DNA of 64,000 bases from Desulfobulbaceae bacterium (GTDB lineage Bacteria > Desulfobacterota > Desulfobulbia > Desulfobulbales > SURF-16). This document shows positions 37,752 to 47,470 of the stretch, one piece after another (the first letter of the stretch is position 1; each line of letters begins with the position of its first letter). The DNA is taken from contig JAHLLM010000001.1 in assembly GCA_020444175.1 (NCBI GenBank), forward strand, positions 124,001 through 188,000. The letters are read 5' to 3'. The translations under genes were made by a program, and so were the position numbers. The notes below the pieces were generated by a model. That model was not told the origin of the DNA. It made no database searches and saw only the letters and a list, made by a program, of their open reading frames with translations.

Positions 37752-38336
37752 TTAATAACTCCTTTTCCTCGGTAACACGTTCGTTGCCTTTTGAGTACTT
37801 GCCATTTTTATGCCATTTACGATACTCGAAGGCACCCCAAGGAAAAAATCCAAATAACTACTTGAAAACAAAGAACTTTACAAAAACGGTTTTTTTTATA
37901 ATTTCATTGGCCGGAAAAAATTGCCCATCTGCGTCAGTGCAAGCCAGGCAATATATTCAGACTCAGTGTCAAATTTCTAACACCCATATCGGCATTTTTT
38001 TCCATGCACTTAAATAGTTCTTCTTCTCACAACCCATTAACCGGCTCGAATAACAGAAAAAAGGAGGTTATGTGATTGTGAAAAGTGAATTGGTGAGATT
38101 TTGATGTACCAAAATAAGTTGGAGGATAAATATCTGGTATCGTCCTTGGAAAAAACATCACCGAATTCCGAGCAACACAAAAAAAGTTGGCAGGATGAGC
38201 GCTTGAGATGCAATTTAAAATTTGACAGTATTTGAATGATAGGCCACAATCTTAATAGAATTGTTACTTCCAATTTTTAAATGCCGCGATGGCTGCTTGT
38301 CCCCATCACTCGGCTAATCAGACAGGAGAAGTATGC
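37752..38336. other. 585-bp region with a possible small ORF
   Basis: Mostly AT-rich with no established gene. A candidate 43-codon ORF (38104-38235, MYQNKLEDKYLVSSLEK...) begins at an ATG overlapping the TGA of a 10-codon GTG-started ORF (38072-38104), which has GGAGG four bases upstream. This TGATG arrangement would allow translational coupling. There is no homology evidence that I can recognise. Confidence 0.3.
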
Positions 38337-39665
38337 ATGAAAATTATCTGCCCAAAGTGCGGCAATGAACATAACGTCAACCTGAAAAAAATCAACTATG
38401 CCAGGTTCAAGGCACTTTGCAGCTCCTGCAAAACGGCCTTCCTGGTATCCATTGACACCTGCCCCGCCTGTGGAAACCTCCAACTTTCCGGACAAAAAAA
38501 CTGTAAGAGCTGCCAGGCTCCTTTTGAAAGCTTTGAAAAATTAATAACACAGGAAGCAAACAAAGAGGTGACCAGAGAAAAAAAGAATCTGGACAAGAAT
38601 ACAGAGTCTGCAGACCCCATACGCTACAAACCGGAGTTTCTTGGCTCCGGCGCTGAATATTTCCGCATTTGGATCGTCAATCTTGCACTGACCATCCTTT
38701 CCCTGGGGATTTACGCACCTTGGGCCAAGGTCAGGACCCAGCAGTATTTCTACCTTCATAGCCAGGTTGCCGGCCAGCCTTTCGAGTACCTGGCAAACCC
38801 GGTTGCCATCCTCAAGGGCTATTTGATCGTCGGAGCCTGTCTTGTTGTCTACAATCTTACCAACACAATAAACCCGGTCATCGGAGCAATTCTGGTTCCT
38901 GTTTTTATGGTTATTTTCCCTTTTCTCATGTACAAATCCTTGCGCTTCAAGGCCCATAATTCCGCCTACCGGAACATACGCTTTCGTTTTCTCGGCACAC
39001 TCGGCGAAAGCTATATAACATTTCTGCTGCTCCCCATCTTGACTCCTCTTACCCTTGGCTTAGCACTTCCTTACGGTTTATTCCGGCAAAAATATTATGT
39101 GATGGGAAATTTTGTTTACGGTTCCTCGAAAAACATCTTTACCGGCCAAATCGGCAAGTTTTATCTGATTTCCCTGATGACCGCTCTGATTGCCTTAGCA
39201 GCAATTATTCCCTTCGCGATCCCCCTGCACTGGTTTGCTGAAAATATTCTCCCGGCATTACGAAAAAGCGCTCAGCCATCTCAACAAACTACCATGATGC
39301 TTGTCGGAGCCGCGGTCATCGTTTATTTCTTTGCCCTGTTCCTTTTTTCCCTGGTACAACAATATTACTATGCAAGAACAACCAATTATTGCTGGAGCCA
39401 GCTCAATATGGGGGGCGTACAATTTCAAAGCACCCTCAAGGCCCGGCAGCTGATATGGATTCGCTTCAGCAATATCCTGGGGATAATTTTAAGCTTAGGG
39501 CTTTTCATGCCCTGGGCCAAGGTGCGGCGCACCCGCTATTTATTAGACAATATAACCGTTATTACCCCCCGAAATCTGGATAAATTCATTGCAGCCAAGG
39601 AGGATGATGAAAGTGCGGTTGGGGATGCAGCCATGGATTATTTTGATTTTGAAATCGGTCTGTAG
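38337..39665 (+). CDS. DUF898 (YjgN-family) membrane protein with zinc ribbons
   Basis: A 442-residue inner-membrane protein. The N-terminal 70 residues carry two zinc-ribbon-like Cys pairs (CPKCG/CSSC and CPACG/CKSC). The rest is a DUF898/YjgN domain of about eight membrane segments with the repeated motif SLGIYAPWAKVRTQQYF and SLGLFMPWAKVRRTRYL. I start at 38337 because CAGGAG precedes that ATG, and the 16-codon upstream extension has no support. The stop codon directly abuts the ATG of an M48 peptidase gene, so the two are translationally coupled. YjgN proteins have no proven function. Confidence 0.82.
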   Translation: MKIICPKCGNEHNVNLKKINYARFKALCSSCKTAFLVSIDTCPACGNLQLSGQKNCKSCQAPFESFEKLITQEANKEVTREKKNLDKNTESADPIRYKPEFLGSGAEYFRIWIVNLALTILSLGIYAPWAKVRTQQYFYLHSQVAGQPFEYLANPVAILKGYLIVGACLVVYNLTNTINPVIGAILVPVFMVIFPFLMYKSLRFKAHNSAYRNIRFRFLGTLGESYITFLLLPILTPLTLGLALPYGLFRQKYYVMGNFVYGSSKNIFTGQIGKFYLISLMTALIALAAIIPFAIPLHWFAENILPALRKSAQPSQQTTMMLVGAAVIVYFFALFLFSLVQQYYYARTTNYCWSQLNMGGVQFQSTLKARQLIWIRFSNILGIILSLGLFMPWAKVRRTRYLLDNITVITPRNLDKFIAAKEDDESAVGDAAMDYFDFEIGL

Positions 39666-40709
39666 ATGATTATTTATGGGACATATTTTGACGGATCCAG
39701 TTCCCGTCCCAGAAAGGTTCGGCTCAAAGTCCATGAAGAGAGAGTTGAGTGCTCCGAACATGACGGGAAAACTTTTTATTCCGCCTCACTCAGCCACTGT
39801 CGCCTCACTCCCTCCCTGGGAAACAGCCGCCGCTTTCTTAAACTGCCTAACGGGGGCCGCTGGGAAGGTGATGAACATGCAATAGCTGTGATTGAAAAAA
39901 AGATGGCAGGCGGCAGAGGAATGCATTTTGTCCATTCCCTGGAAAAACGCTGGCGAGCGGCACTCACCTCCTTTGTTGTGTTGGGCATTGCCGTTTGGCT
40001 CTTTGTTGATATGGGAATCCCTCTGATGGCAGCTAAAATTGCCGTAGCGGTTCCTGAGGAAATTTTAGACAAGGTCAGCAAGCAAAGTTTAACCATGCTT
40101 GATGAGCGCCTTTTCAAGCCCTCGGAACTGGACTCAGAGGAGCGGGAAAATATGCAGGACACTTTTACCGCTCTTGTCAAAGAGATGGGGCTGGGTGAGC
40201 GCTACAGATTGCAGCTTCGTAAAGGCGGGAAGATCGGAGCCAATGCCTTTGCCCTGCCTTCAGGCACAATTATCGTCACCGATGAATTGATCAAACTTGC
40301 CGAAGATGATCGACAGATCCGAGGGGTTCTTGTCCACGAGGTGGCCCATGTTCAAAATCGCCATGCTATTCGTCACGCACTGCAACAACTCGGCGTGTTC
40401 GCCCTCGTTTCGATCAGCATGGGGGATATCACATCCATCACCTCCGTCGCCACCACACTTCCCATGATCCTCGTCGAGTCCGGTTACTCCAGGGATTTTG
40501 AAAGGGAAGCGGATGATGCGGTAATTCGTTATTTCTCCCAAAAAAGCTGGAATTCAAAACCTTTCCAGGAGATACTTCTGAGCCTGCAACAAGCAAGTGG
40601 TCACTCCCAGCAGCCTTCATTCCTGTCAACTCATCCGGGGATACAGGAACGTATCAAGCGGTTGAAAGAGCTGGAAGCAGAGAACTCGTCCACCCGGCTA
40701 ATATTTTAA
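39666..40709 (+). CDS. M48-family membrane metallopeptidase
   Basis: A 347-residue zinc peptidase. A soluble N-terminal region (1-95) precedes one membrane segment (about 100-120, FVVLGIAVWLFVDMGIPLMA). The catalytic domain contains HEVAH in GVLVHEVAHVQNRH and the third ligand Glu in FEREADDAVI, as in HtpX/Oma1-like peptidases. The ATG immediately follows the DUF898 gene's TAG. The pairing suggests a shared task, perhaps membrane-protein quality control. Its 3' end overlaps the convergent trpS gene by 12 bp. Confidence 0.88.
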   Translation: MIIYGTYFDGSSSRPRKVRLKVHEERVECSEHDGKTFYSASLSHCRLTPSLGNSRRFLKLPNGGRWEGDEHAIAVIEKKMAGGRGMHFVHSLEKRWRAALTSFVVLGIAVWLFVDMGIPLMAAKIAVAVPEEILDKVSKQSLTMLDERLFKPSELDSEERENMQDTFTALVKEMGLGERYRLQLRKGGKIGANAFALPSGTIIVTDELIKLAEDDRQIRGVLVHEVAHVQNRHAIRHALQQLGVFALVSISMGDITSITSVATTLPMILVESGYSRDFEREADDAVIRYFSQKSWNSKPFQEILLSLQQASGHSQQPSFLSTHPGIQERIKRLKELEAENSSTRLIF

Positions 40710-41663
40710 GCCGACTCTATCCCGAACAAGATCAAGAGTCACACTGGCCTTTTCCCTTGCCTTATCGGCTCCTTTGGCCAATACCTCACGCAGGTAGGCC
40801 TGGTCAGCAATGAGTTTGTCCCTTTTTTCACGGGCCGCACGGAAATACTCCCAGAGAATATCGACCAGCTCAAGCTTCAGATACCCATAGGCTGCTCCCC
40901 CGTTTATATAGAGGTCGCGCACCTCCTGCGTCCGTTCCTGGGGAGCAAAGAGCTTGAAGATATTATACAGGTTACATTTATCAGGATCTTTTGGCGCTTC
41001 AACCGGTGCCGAATCGGTAACAATGGCCATGACATTCTTTTTCAAGGCTTTTTCATCCAGGAAAATACCAATGGTATTTCCATAGGACTTGGACATCTTC
41101 TGCCCGTCGAGACCGGGTACGGTGGCAACGTCCGACTCGATGACCGGCTCTGGAATCACAAAGGTTTCACCATAGGTATTATTGAATTTGATGGCAATAT
41201 CCCGCGTCACTTCAACATGCTGCTTCTGATCTTTTCCCACAGGAACGAGATTGGCTTGATAGAGGAGGATGTCCGCCGCCATGAGCACGGGATATGAAAA
41301 AAGCCCGTGACTGGCCGCAATGCCCTTGGCAACCTTGTCTTTATAGGAATGACAGCGTTCAAGGAGTCCAAACGGCGTAAGGTTTGAGAGAATCCATGTG
41401 AGTTCGGTTACCTCGGGAACATCTGACTGTACCCAGAAAGTGCATTTTTCCGGATCAAGTCCAAGGGCCAAAAAATCCGCTGCCGCCTCCATGGTGTCAC
41501 GGGAAAGGGCTTCCCGATCCTGCACCGAGGTCAAGGCGTGAAGATTGACGATAAAGGCGTAAAGCTCCCCACGGTCCATATTATTAATCATGGGGTGCAT
41601 CATGCCGAAATAGTTACCAATGTGTAGTTTTCCAGAAGGCTGGATACCAGAAAGAATTTTCAT
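40698..41663 (-). CDS. trpS: Tryptophanyl-tRNA synthetase
   Basis: A 321-residue class I synthetase that charges tRNA-Trp. The HIGH motif appears as HIGNYFGMM near residue 16 and KMSKS as GQKMSKSYGN near 190. The length is normal for bacterial TrpRS. It is monocistronic, converging with the M48 peptidase gene over a 12-bp overlap. Its upstream region is followed by a cluster of repeats (41.7-42.0 kb). Confidence 0.95.
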   Translation of the reverse strand: MKILSGIQPSGKLHIGNYFGMMHPMINNMDRGELYAFIVNLHALTSVQDREALSRDTMEAAADFLALGLDPEKCTFWVQSDVPEVTELTWILSNLTPFGLLERCHSYKDKVAKGIAASHGLFSYPVLMAADILLYQANLVPVGKDQKQHVEVTRDIAIKFNNTYGETFVIPEPVIESDVATVPGLDGQKMSKSYGNTIGIFLDEKALKKNVMAIVTDSAPVEAPKDPDKCNLYNIFKLFAPQERTQEVRDLYINGGAAYGYLKLELVDILWEYFRAAREKRDKLIADQAYLREVLAKGADKAREKASVTLDLVRDRVGLKY

Positions 41664-41723
41664 GTGAAAGTATACGTGTTATTCAATTGACATTATTAAG
41701 AAAGGTTAAATCGTTAAATCCTA

Positions 41724-41855
41724 GTAACTATTCAGCTGCACCCCATCTTTGAACGATCAGGCCTACTCACATAGAAGGCTATCGGAGTCTCGCAAGCTCG
41801 CATACCTGCTTCGTTGGCCTGCTTGTCCAAATCTGACGCACATCTGAATAGTTAC
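41724..41855. repeat. MITE-like element with 12-bp terminal inverted repeats
   Basis: GTAACTATTCAG and CTGAATAGTTAC bound 132 bp with no coding content, between the trpS promoter region and the dnaK 3' end. It is similar in size and form to the element at 24513 but unrelated in sequence. Confidence 0.6.
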
Positions 41856-41909
41856 GGATTGGAGTGGAGGCTCATTTCGTGCCTTCGCTGAATAGATACA
41901 AATCCTATT
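41851..41909 (+). repeat. Interspersed 59-bp repeat, copy 1
   Basis: About 49 of 59 bases match 58045-58103, including TCGCTGAATAGATAC. It overlaps the end of the preceding terminal inverted repeat by five bases. Confidence 0.6.
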
Positions 41910-41910
41910 C

Positions 41911-41981
41911 ACCACAAAGGCACAAAGTTCACAAAGACGATGTTGTTTCGTTTCTTTTTGTGAACTTTGTGCCTTTGTGGT
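41911..41981. repeat. Long inverted repeat downstream of dnaK
   Basis: The left arm ACCACAAAGGCACAAAGTTC plus five more bases is exactly repeated in reverse at the right, giving a 25-bp stem. Similar ACAAAGGCACAAAG palindromes are common stray repeats in many genomes. Here it could also terminate dnaK transcripts. Confidence 0.65.
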
Positions 41982-42119
41982 TATTAAAAAACAAACACAG
42001 AAACGGCAAATAAAGTCTGCATCATCTTTTATACTCAGCCAACCCAATAAGGACAATAAAAAAAGGGAGCATAATCGCTCCCTTTTTAAACTGCATTGCA
42101 AAAAATATTTTTTTGAAGC

Positions 42120-44036
42120 CTATTTTACTTCTTCAAAATCAGCATCAACAACATCATCGTCATCCTTTTTGCCGCCGCCTGCAGCTCCGGCATCGCCACC
42201 ACCGGCACCTGGGTCGCCACCAGGCTGCCCCTGGGAGGCCTGGGAGTACATAATTTCGGCAAGTTTATGGGATGCCTGGGTCAACTCTTCGGTAGCGGCC
42301 TTAATGGCGTCAAGGTCAGTTCCCTCAAGAGCTTTTTTCAACTTTTCGATACCGTCTTCCACTTTCTTTTTGGTTTCAGCATCAACTTTGTCACCAACTT
42401 CTTTCAGGCTCTTTTCCGTGGCGTAAATCAAGGAGTCGCCGTTATTTTTCGCTTCAACAAGCGCCTTTCTATTTTTATCCTCTTCGGCATGAGCCTCAGC
42501 ATCACGCTTCATCTGCTCGATTTCCTCCTCGGAAAGACCGCTTGAAGCCGTAATCTTAATTGACTGCTCCTTGCCTGTGCCCATATCTTTGGCAGAAACA
42601 TGCAAAATACCGTTGGCATCAAGATCAAAAGTTACCTCAATCTGGGGAACTCCACGTGGCGCAGGTGGTATATCGGACAACTCAAAACGACCGATGGTCT
42701 TGTTGCCTTCCGCCATTTCTCGCTCACCCTGCAGAACATGAATGGATACAGCAGGCTGGTTGTCAGCGGCCGTGGAAAAAATCTGACTTTTCTTGGTCGG
42801 CACAGTGGTGTTCTTTTCAATGAGCTTTGTTGTGACGCCGCCCAGAGTTTCAATACCCAGGGAAAGAGGTGTTACATCCAGAAGCAGAACGTCTTTAACG
42901 TCACCCTGAAGAACACCGCCCTGTATTGCCGCACCAATGGCAACAACCTCATCGGGATTCACGCCCTTATGGGGCTCTTTGCCAAAAATCTGCTGTACCT
43001 TCTCCTGAACCTTGGGCATCCTCGACATCCCGCCGACCAGAATAACCTCATCAATATCGGAAGCTGAAAGTCCGGCATCTTTCAAAGCGGTCTGACATGG
43101 GGCCAGGGTTCGCTCGATAAGATCTTCAACCAGGGACTCAAGTTTGGAACGGCTCAGTTTAATATTGAGATGTTTCGGGCCAGTAGCATCCGCGGTAATA
43201 AAGGGAAGATTGATTTCTGTCTCCATGGTGGTGGAAAGTTCTTTTTTGGCCTTCTCCCCTTCTTCCTTAAGGCGCTGCAAAGCCATCTTGTCATTGCGAA
43301 GATCAATACCCTGATCTCTTTTGAACTCATCGGCCAGCCAGTTGACGATGCGCATATCAAAATCTTCACCACCAAGGAAGGTATCTCCATTGGTTGATTT
43401 TACCTCAAAGACGCCGTCGCCGATCTCCAGGATGGAAACGTCAAATGTACCGCCGCCAAGGTCAAAAACCGCGATAACTTCTTCACCTTTTTTATCAAGG
43501 CCATAAGCCAGGGAAGCAGCTGTCGGCTCATTAATGATTCTCTGTACGTTCAGACCGGCAATGCGTCCGGCATCCTTTGTGGCCTGGCGCTGGCTGTCAT
43601 TGAAATAAGCAGGAACAGTAATAACCGCATCCGTCACAGTTTCACCGAGATACTCTTCCGCAGTCTGTTTCATCTTGGTCAGAACCATGGCTGAAAGCTC
43701 CGCCGCGGTATACTGTTTTCCCTGAACATCAACCACGGGCTCGCCCTTACCGTCAACGATGTGAAACGGGCTGACCTCTACTGATTTTTTTACTTCAGGA
43801 TCCTGAAATTTGCGTCCAATAAGCCTTTTCATGGCAAAAATTGTCCGCTCCGGATTGGTGACAGCCTGCCTTCTGGCAACCTGGCCGACCAGACGCTCAC
43901 CATTATCCGAAAAAGCAACAACTGAAGGAGTTGTTCTGTTTCCTTCAGCGTTGGACAATACCTTCGGGTCTCCACCTTCCATTACTGCAACGCATGAGTT
44001 TGTCGTTCCTAAATCAATACCAATAATTTTACCCAT
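42120..44036 (-). CDS. dnaK: Chaperone DnaK (Hsp70)
   Basis: A 638-residue Hsp70. The ATPase domain begins [21 protein letters not shown] and includes [15 protein letters not shown]. The linker [19 protein letters not shown] leads into the substrate-binding domain, and the C-terminus is Gly-rich ending [14 protein letters not shown]. The length and ending are typical. It lies 159 bp downstream of grpE on the same strand; dnaJ is not in the window. Confidence 0.98.
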   Translation of the reverse strand: MGKIIGIDLGTTNSCVAVMEGGDPKVLSNAEGNRTTPSVVAFSDNGERLVGQVARRQAVTNPERTIFAMKRLIGRKFQDPEVKKSVEVSPFHIVDGKGEPVVDVQGKQYTAAELSAMVLTKMKQTAEEYLGETVTDAVITVPAYFNDSQRQATKDAGRIAGLNVQRIINEPTAASLAYGLDKKGEEVIAVFDLGGGTFDVSILEIGDGVFEVKSTNGDTFLGGEDFDMRIVNWLADEFKRDQGIDLRNDKMALQRLKEEGEKAKKELSTTMETEINLPFITADATGPKHLNIKLSRSKLESLVEDLIERTLAPCQTALKDAGLSASDIDEVILVGGMSRMPKVQEKVQQIFGKEPHKGVNPDEVVAIGAAIQGGVLQGDVKDVLLLDVTPLSLGIETLGGVTTKLIEKNTTVPTKKSQIFSTAADNQPAVSIHVLQGEREMAEGNKTIGRFELSDIPPAPRGVPQIEVTFDLDANGILHVSAKDMGTGKEQSIKITASSGLSEEEIEQMKRDAEAHAEEDKNRKALVEAKNNGDSLIYATEKSLKEVGDKVDAETKKKVEDGIEKLKKALEGTDLDAIKAATEELTQASHKLAEIMYSQASQGQPGGDPGAGGGDAGAAGGGKKDDDDVVDADFEEVK

Positions 44037-44195
44037 GATAAATCTCCAAAAAATCGTAATTTATTTTTATATAGTAGAGTCCAAGCTTGGAATTTCGAGG
44101 GTCAAGTGCAGAGCTTCGGAAGCTCTTTTAGCAGGTTAATTACCGCAGCTCCGAACTCGCCATTCCAAATCCTGTACCTGCTCGTTTTTCTTTTA

Positions 44196-44759
44196 TTATT
44201 TCTTCGACACCACAACCTTGGCCGGCCGTATAAGCTTATCTTTAAACATATAGCCTTTTTCAAATTCCCGGAGCACATGATTCGGGTCGACATCATCCGT
44301 TTCTTCCATGGCCAGAGCTTCATGATAATTCGGGTCAAACGGCTCACCGATGCTTTCCATTGGTATAAGTTCAAACTTTTCCAAAGAGGAAACCATTCCT
44401 TTATACGTCAACTCCACTCCGGCAAGAAGATCTTCAGCATTATCTGTTTTCCGGCCCTGCTCAATGGCCCTCTCCAGATTATCTATACTGGGAAGCAACT
44501 CCTTCAGGATTCTTTCTTCCGCATACTTTAAGGATAAGCCGCGATCACGCTCCATACGTCTTTTATAATTTTCAAAATCAGCAGCAAGTCGAAGCAGCTT
44601 GTCTTTTGCCTCTTCCGCTTCCAAACGAGCCTGCTCAAGCTCATCTATCTCGACTGCCGCATCTCCATCAGAGTCTTCTTCAATACCACCTTCGTCTGTT
44701 TCTCCGTCAAGCTCATCTGCTTCCAGAGTTTCTTCGACGACTCCTTCTTTTTCTGCCAC
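44196..44759 (-). CDS. grpE: Nucleotide-exchange factor GrpE
   Basis: A 187-residue DnaK co-chaperone. The N-terminus is an acidic tail rich in Glu/Asp (LDGETDEGGIEEDSDGDAAV), followed by the long dimerisation helix (ADFENYKRRMERD) and the C-terminal beta domain with PNYHEALAMEE and GYMFKDKLIRPAKVVVSK. It is the first gene of a grpE-dnaK operon. No hrcA lies upstream, and I saw no CIRCE operator. Confidence 0.95.
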   Translation of the reverse strand: MAEKEGVVEETLEADELDGETDEGGIEEDSDGDAAVEIDELEQARLEAEEAKDKLLRLAADFENYKRRMERDRGLSLKYAEERILKELLPSIDNLERAIEQGRKTDNAEDLLAGVELTYKGMVSSLEKFELIPMESIGEPFDPNYHEALAMEETDDVDPNHVLREFEKGYMFKDKLIRPAKVVVSKK

Positions 44760-44923
44760 CAGCTCCTCCTTTACTCTTCTACCCAGAAAACCTGCTCCTC
44801 TTTTCCATCTCAGGAATCAAGGAGCAGATCAATTAGTACCCGAAAAAAAATCAATTATGCAAACATCCGGGGAACCCGTTATTTTCACACCAATTTCCCC
44901 GTGGCTGTTCTTCGCTTTGTGCA

Positions 44924-44952
44924 ACAATAAGTATGCTCTTTTTCATTGTCAA
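44924..44952 (-). promoter_or_regulatory. Predicted promoter of grpE-dnaK
   Basis: On the minus strand, TTGACA (44952-44947), a 17-bp spacer and TATTGT (44929-44924), giving a transcription start near 44917, about 160 bases before grpE. It looks like a housekeeping promoter, not a heat-shock one. The rest of the 356-bp gap has no gene seen. Confidence 0.55.
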
Positions 44953-45115
44953 GTAAGCTAAAAAGATTGCCGCATCTTCTGTAAAGTTCTGCGGCCACTT
45001 GACCGACAAGACCAGTATTCCTTGATTTTTCAAAAAGTTATCTGCTAGTGTTATTGCAGAGAGGGAGAAATGAACCGGATTTCTTCCATTTACTGACCCT
45101 CACCCCGTCTTTGTT

Positions 45116-45967
45116 ATGCATAAAAAAAATATCTTCATCATGATGCTTGTTTTCCTTTGCCTCTCTTTGCACCAACATGCCCGGGCAGAAATGCGCCCTG
45201 TGCCGAAAATAAGAGCAGGCGTCCCCCCTTTTGACATCATCAGAGAGATACTGGTGACAAACAGGGCAGATAAACAGAACACTCCTCCAGCCGACAATTC
45301 CACGGCTCCGTATATCACCTGGCTCGCCGATTCAGATGCCAGAGTCCAGGCCGAACTCATACTTGCCAATCCCGTTGCCAAGGTTTTTTCCGTACGAAAT
45401 TTGGGAAATCAACTGGCATCCTCTTTAGCAGCCCTAGACTACGGCATAGAATACCTGCACAGCCCGGTGCTTCTTATTACAGGAAATACCGACAGTGAGG
45501 CAGTGCGCTTCTTTATTGAGGGCTATAAAGATTTTCCCCAGGCTATTGGCAGTGAAATCGACCACCTCAACCTGCCCCTTGGAGATTTTCAGAGACAGGA
45601 CTCAAAGTTGTCTCCCAACGAGAAAGAACGCATGTTTGTTGAAAAAAATGTGGACTACCAGGTATCCATGGCGGTTGAGCGCTACAACGAAAGGATACGA
45701 AAAAAACGTCTTATTGTTGTCGGCTGCGTTTTGGATGTCGTCAATTCATATGGCCTGGGAACGAATCAGTTATTTATCACCAACATCAATGGTGAAACTG
45801 ATGGCAAAAAAATAAAAAAAATGTCTTTGCTGCGAACTATTGACAAAAAACTACTGACCAATGTGGGACGCCCTCAATTGAAAAAAAAGAAGCGAACCAT
45901 CAAAAATACGCAGCAAACGCCTGAAAAAGAAAAGGTCACAGAAAATTATCGACGTAATCTTCTGTGA
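45116..45967 (+). CDS. Secreted beta-carbonic-anhydrase-like protein lacking zinc ligands
   Basis: A 283-residue exported protein with a signal peptide (1-24, cleavage after HARA). The central region follows the beta-carbonic anhydrase fold: WLADSDARVQAELILANPVAKVFSVRNLGNQ, then SLAALDYGIEYLHSPVLLITGNTDSEAV, and RLIVVGCVLDVVNSYG. In active enzymes these read CSDSR, GHxxC and so on. Here the first Cys is Ala, the His is Asn and the second Cys is Ser, so all three zinc ligands are gone, although the Asp-Arg pair is kept. It is probably not a carbonic anhydrase but may bind a ligand. The C-terminus is very Lys-rich. The ATG has no strong SD. Function unknown. Confidence 0.7.
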   Translation: MHKKNIFIMMLVFLCLSLHQHARAEMRPVPKIRAGVPPFDIIREILVTNRADKQNTPPADNSTAPYITWLADSDARVQAELILANPVAKVFSVRNLGNQLASSLAALDYGIEYLHSPVLLITGNTDSEAVRFFIEGYKDFPQAIGSEIDHLNLPLGDFQRQDSKLSPNEKERMFVEKNVDYQVSMAVERYNERIRKKRLIVVGCVLDVVNSYGLGTNQLFITNINGETDGKKIKKMSLLRTIDKKLLTNVGRPQLKKKKRTIKNTQQTPEKEKVTENYRRNLL

Positions 45968-45971
45968 CCTT
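45932..45971 (+). terminator. Terminator hairpin overlapping a stop codon
   Basis: AAGGTCACAGAA pairs exactly with TTCTGTGACCTT (12 bp), spanning the TGA at 45965-45967. It lies between the carbonic-anhydrase-like gene and the convergent aminotransferase gene. Confidence 0.55.
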
Positions 45972-46016
45972 GTTGGGCGGACAGGCATCCCCTTCAACAG
46001 AGAACCGTTGGCAAAA

Positions 46017-47321
46017 TCAACTGCTCAGGTATTGCCCTATGGCCTCTGCCATTGTCTCAAAAATCTTTCTAAAGGCATCCTCATTCCTTTCAAGAAGAGT
46101 TGACCTGAACCCCTGCAAATCAGTGGCAAAGGAAGTGAGGGGCACAACACATATGCCCGTTGCGCCAAGCAGATAATAAACAAACCGTTTATCAAGTGAC
46201 GTATTGGGCTGGCTGACAAGTCTCTCTATTTCCGCCTTGACCTCTTTATTTTCAATTTCAAGAGTCTGCGTATGATTTAAAACGCCCTCCTTGAAAACAA
46301 TACTCATGTAAAAGGCGCCATTGGTTCGATTTACCACGATGCCGTCTACCTTTTTAAGACATTCATAAGCAATATTGGAATATTTTTCATATCTTTCGAT
46401 ACGCTCTGCCAGATAGTTTTCATACTCGGGATGGGTAATCAGTTGAGGCAAAGATTTCTGGGGCAGCGTAGTGGAACACACCTCAACCATCTTGGCATTC
46501 AGGATTGAGGCAACATATTTCTCAAACATGATATCCTTATGGCCGTTAAAGACCTCAATCCAGCCGCATCGCGACCCCGGCCAGGGCATCTCTTTTGAGA
46601 TTCCCCGCATAACCAGAGCCGGAACCTCCCCGATAATGTCTGACAACGGCACTGTCTTTTTGCCGTTATAAACAATGTGATGATAGACCTCGTCGCAGAT
46701 CACAAAAAGGTCATAACGCCTGGCAATATCAACCATACCACGCAATATGGACTCAGGATATACCGCTCCAGTGGGGTTATCCGGGTTGATAATCAATATA
46801 CCTGCTACAGCCGGGTTATATTTTATACGTTTTTCCAGGTCATCCAGATCCGGATACCAGTTGTTGGCGGGATCAAGCTTGTACGTAACCGGCATTGCTC
46901 CGGCATGAGCCGCTTCTGCTGAAGAATGGGTCGTATAACTTGGCGTAGGCACGACAACACGGGCTGTACGCCGCAGAAAGCCAAAAACCTTGCTTATGGC
47001 ATCACCGAGTCCATTGAAAAAAATGATATCATCTGCCGTTATCTGGGCACCGCCCCGCAAATTCGTTTGTTCCGCGATAAATTCACGGGTTTCCAGGATT
47101 CCACGGGTGGGACAATAGCCATAGGTTGCATCCTCCATGGCAAAGTCTGCCACGATCTCTTTCATCCAGACCGGAATTTTCTCTCCCTTGGCCACCGGAT
47201 CCCCAATGTTTTCCCAATGGGTTTTCATGCCAAGTTCCTGCAATTTCATCCCAACATTAACAATATTGCGGATCTCATATGTTAACTCACCCGCACCTAT
47301 ATGAACGATATCTGTACGCAT
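46017..47321 (-). CDS. PLP-dependent aminotransferase, class I/II
   Basis: A 434-residue fold-type I aminotransferase. The cofactor Lys lies in RGISKEMPWPGSRCGW. The substrate and PLP motifs NPDNPTGAVYPE and FVICDEVYHHIVY are clear, and SQPNTSLDKRFVYYLL is near the C-terminus. The start is placed at 47321, after AAGGAAAC; the frame stays open 33 codons upstream but runs toward the palindromic repeat at 47368. Likely substrates are aspartate, alanine or aromatic amino acids; the sequence alone does not tell which. It stands alone. Confidence 0.88.
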   Translation of the reverse strand: MRTDIVHIGAGELTYEIRNIVNVGMKLQELGMKTHWENIGDPVAKGEKIPVWMKEIVADFAMEDATYGYCPTRGILETREFIAEQTNLRGGAQITADDIIFFNGLGDAISKVFGFLRRTARVVVPTPSYTTHSSAEAAHAGAMPVTYKLDPANNWYPDLDDLEKRIKYNPAVAGILIINPDNPTGAVYPESILRGMVDIARRYDLFVICDEVYHHIVYNGKKTVPLSDIIGEVPALVMRGISKEMPWPGSRCGWIEVFNGHKDIMFEKYVASILNAKMVEVCSTTLPQKSLPQLITHPEYENYLAERIERYEKYSNIAYECLKKVDGIVVNRTNGAFYMSIVFKEGVLNHTQTLEIENKEVKAEIERLVSQPNTSLDKRFVYYLLGATGICVVPLTSFATDLQGFRSTLLERNEDAFRKIFETMAEAIGQYLSS

Positions 47322-47367
47322 CGACTGTTTCCTTTTTGCCGTAAAAATTCTACTACCGAAATAGCAT

Positions 47368-47470
47368 GGATTCGCAAAAAACTCTGAAGCTGACCATCCG
47401 CCAACGTAGTATATGAACAAGTTGCATGCGTGTCGGCGGCGGTTGAGCGATTTTTACGAAACCGTCAAAT
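47368..47470 (+). repeat. Interspersed palindromic repeat, copy 2
   Basis: Contains TGACCATCCGCCAACGTAGT and GCGTGTCGGCGGCGGTTGAG, with outer arms GATTCGCAAAAAA and TTTTTACGAAACC that pair imperfectly. It is in the aminotransferase upstream region. Confidence 0.75.

Noticed and set aside
41763-42101. 112-codon minus-strand open frame
   Set aside because: Made up of the stacked repeats at 41.7-42.0 kb; a similar peptide arises from the repeat copy at 58.0 kb.
47322-47420. 33-codon N-terminal extension of the aminotransferase
   Set aside because: It runs into the palindromic repeat, while the ATG at 47321 has a proper ribosome binding site.
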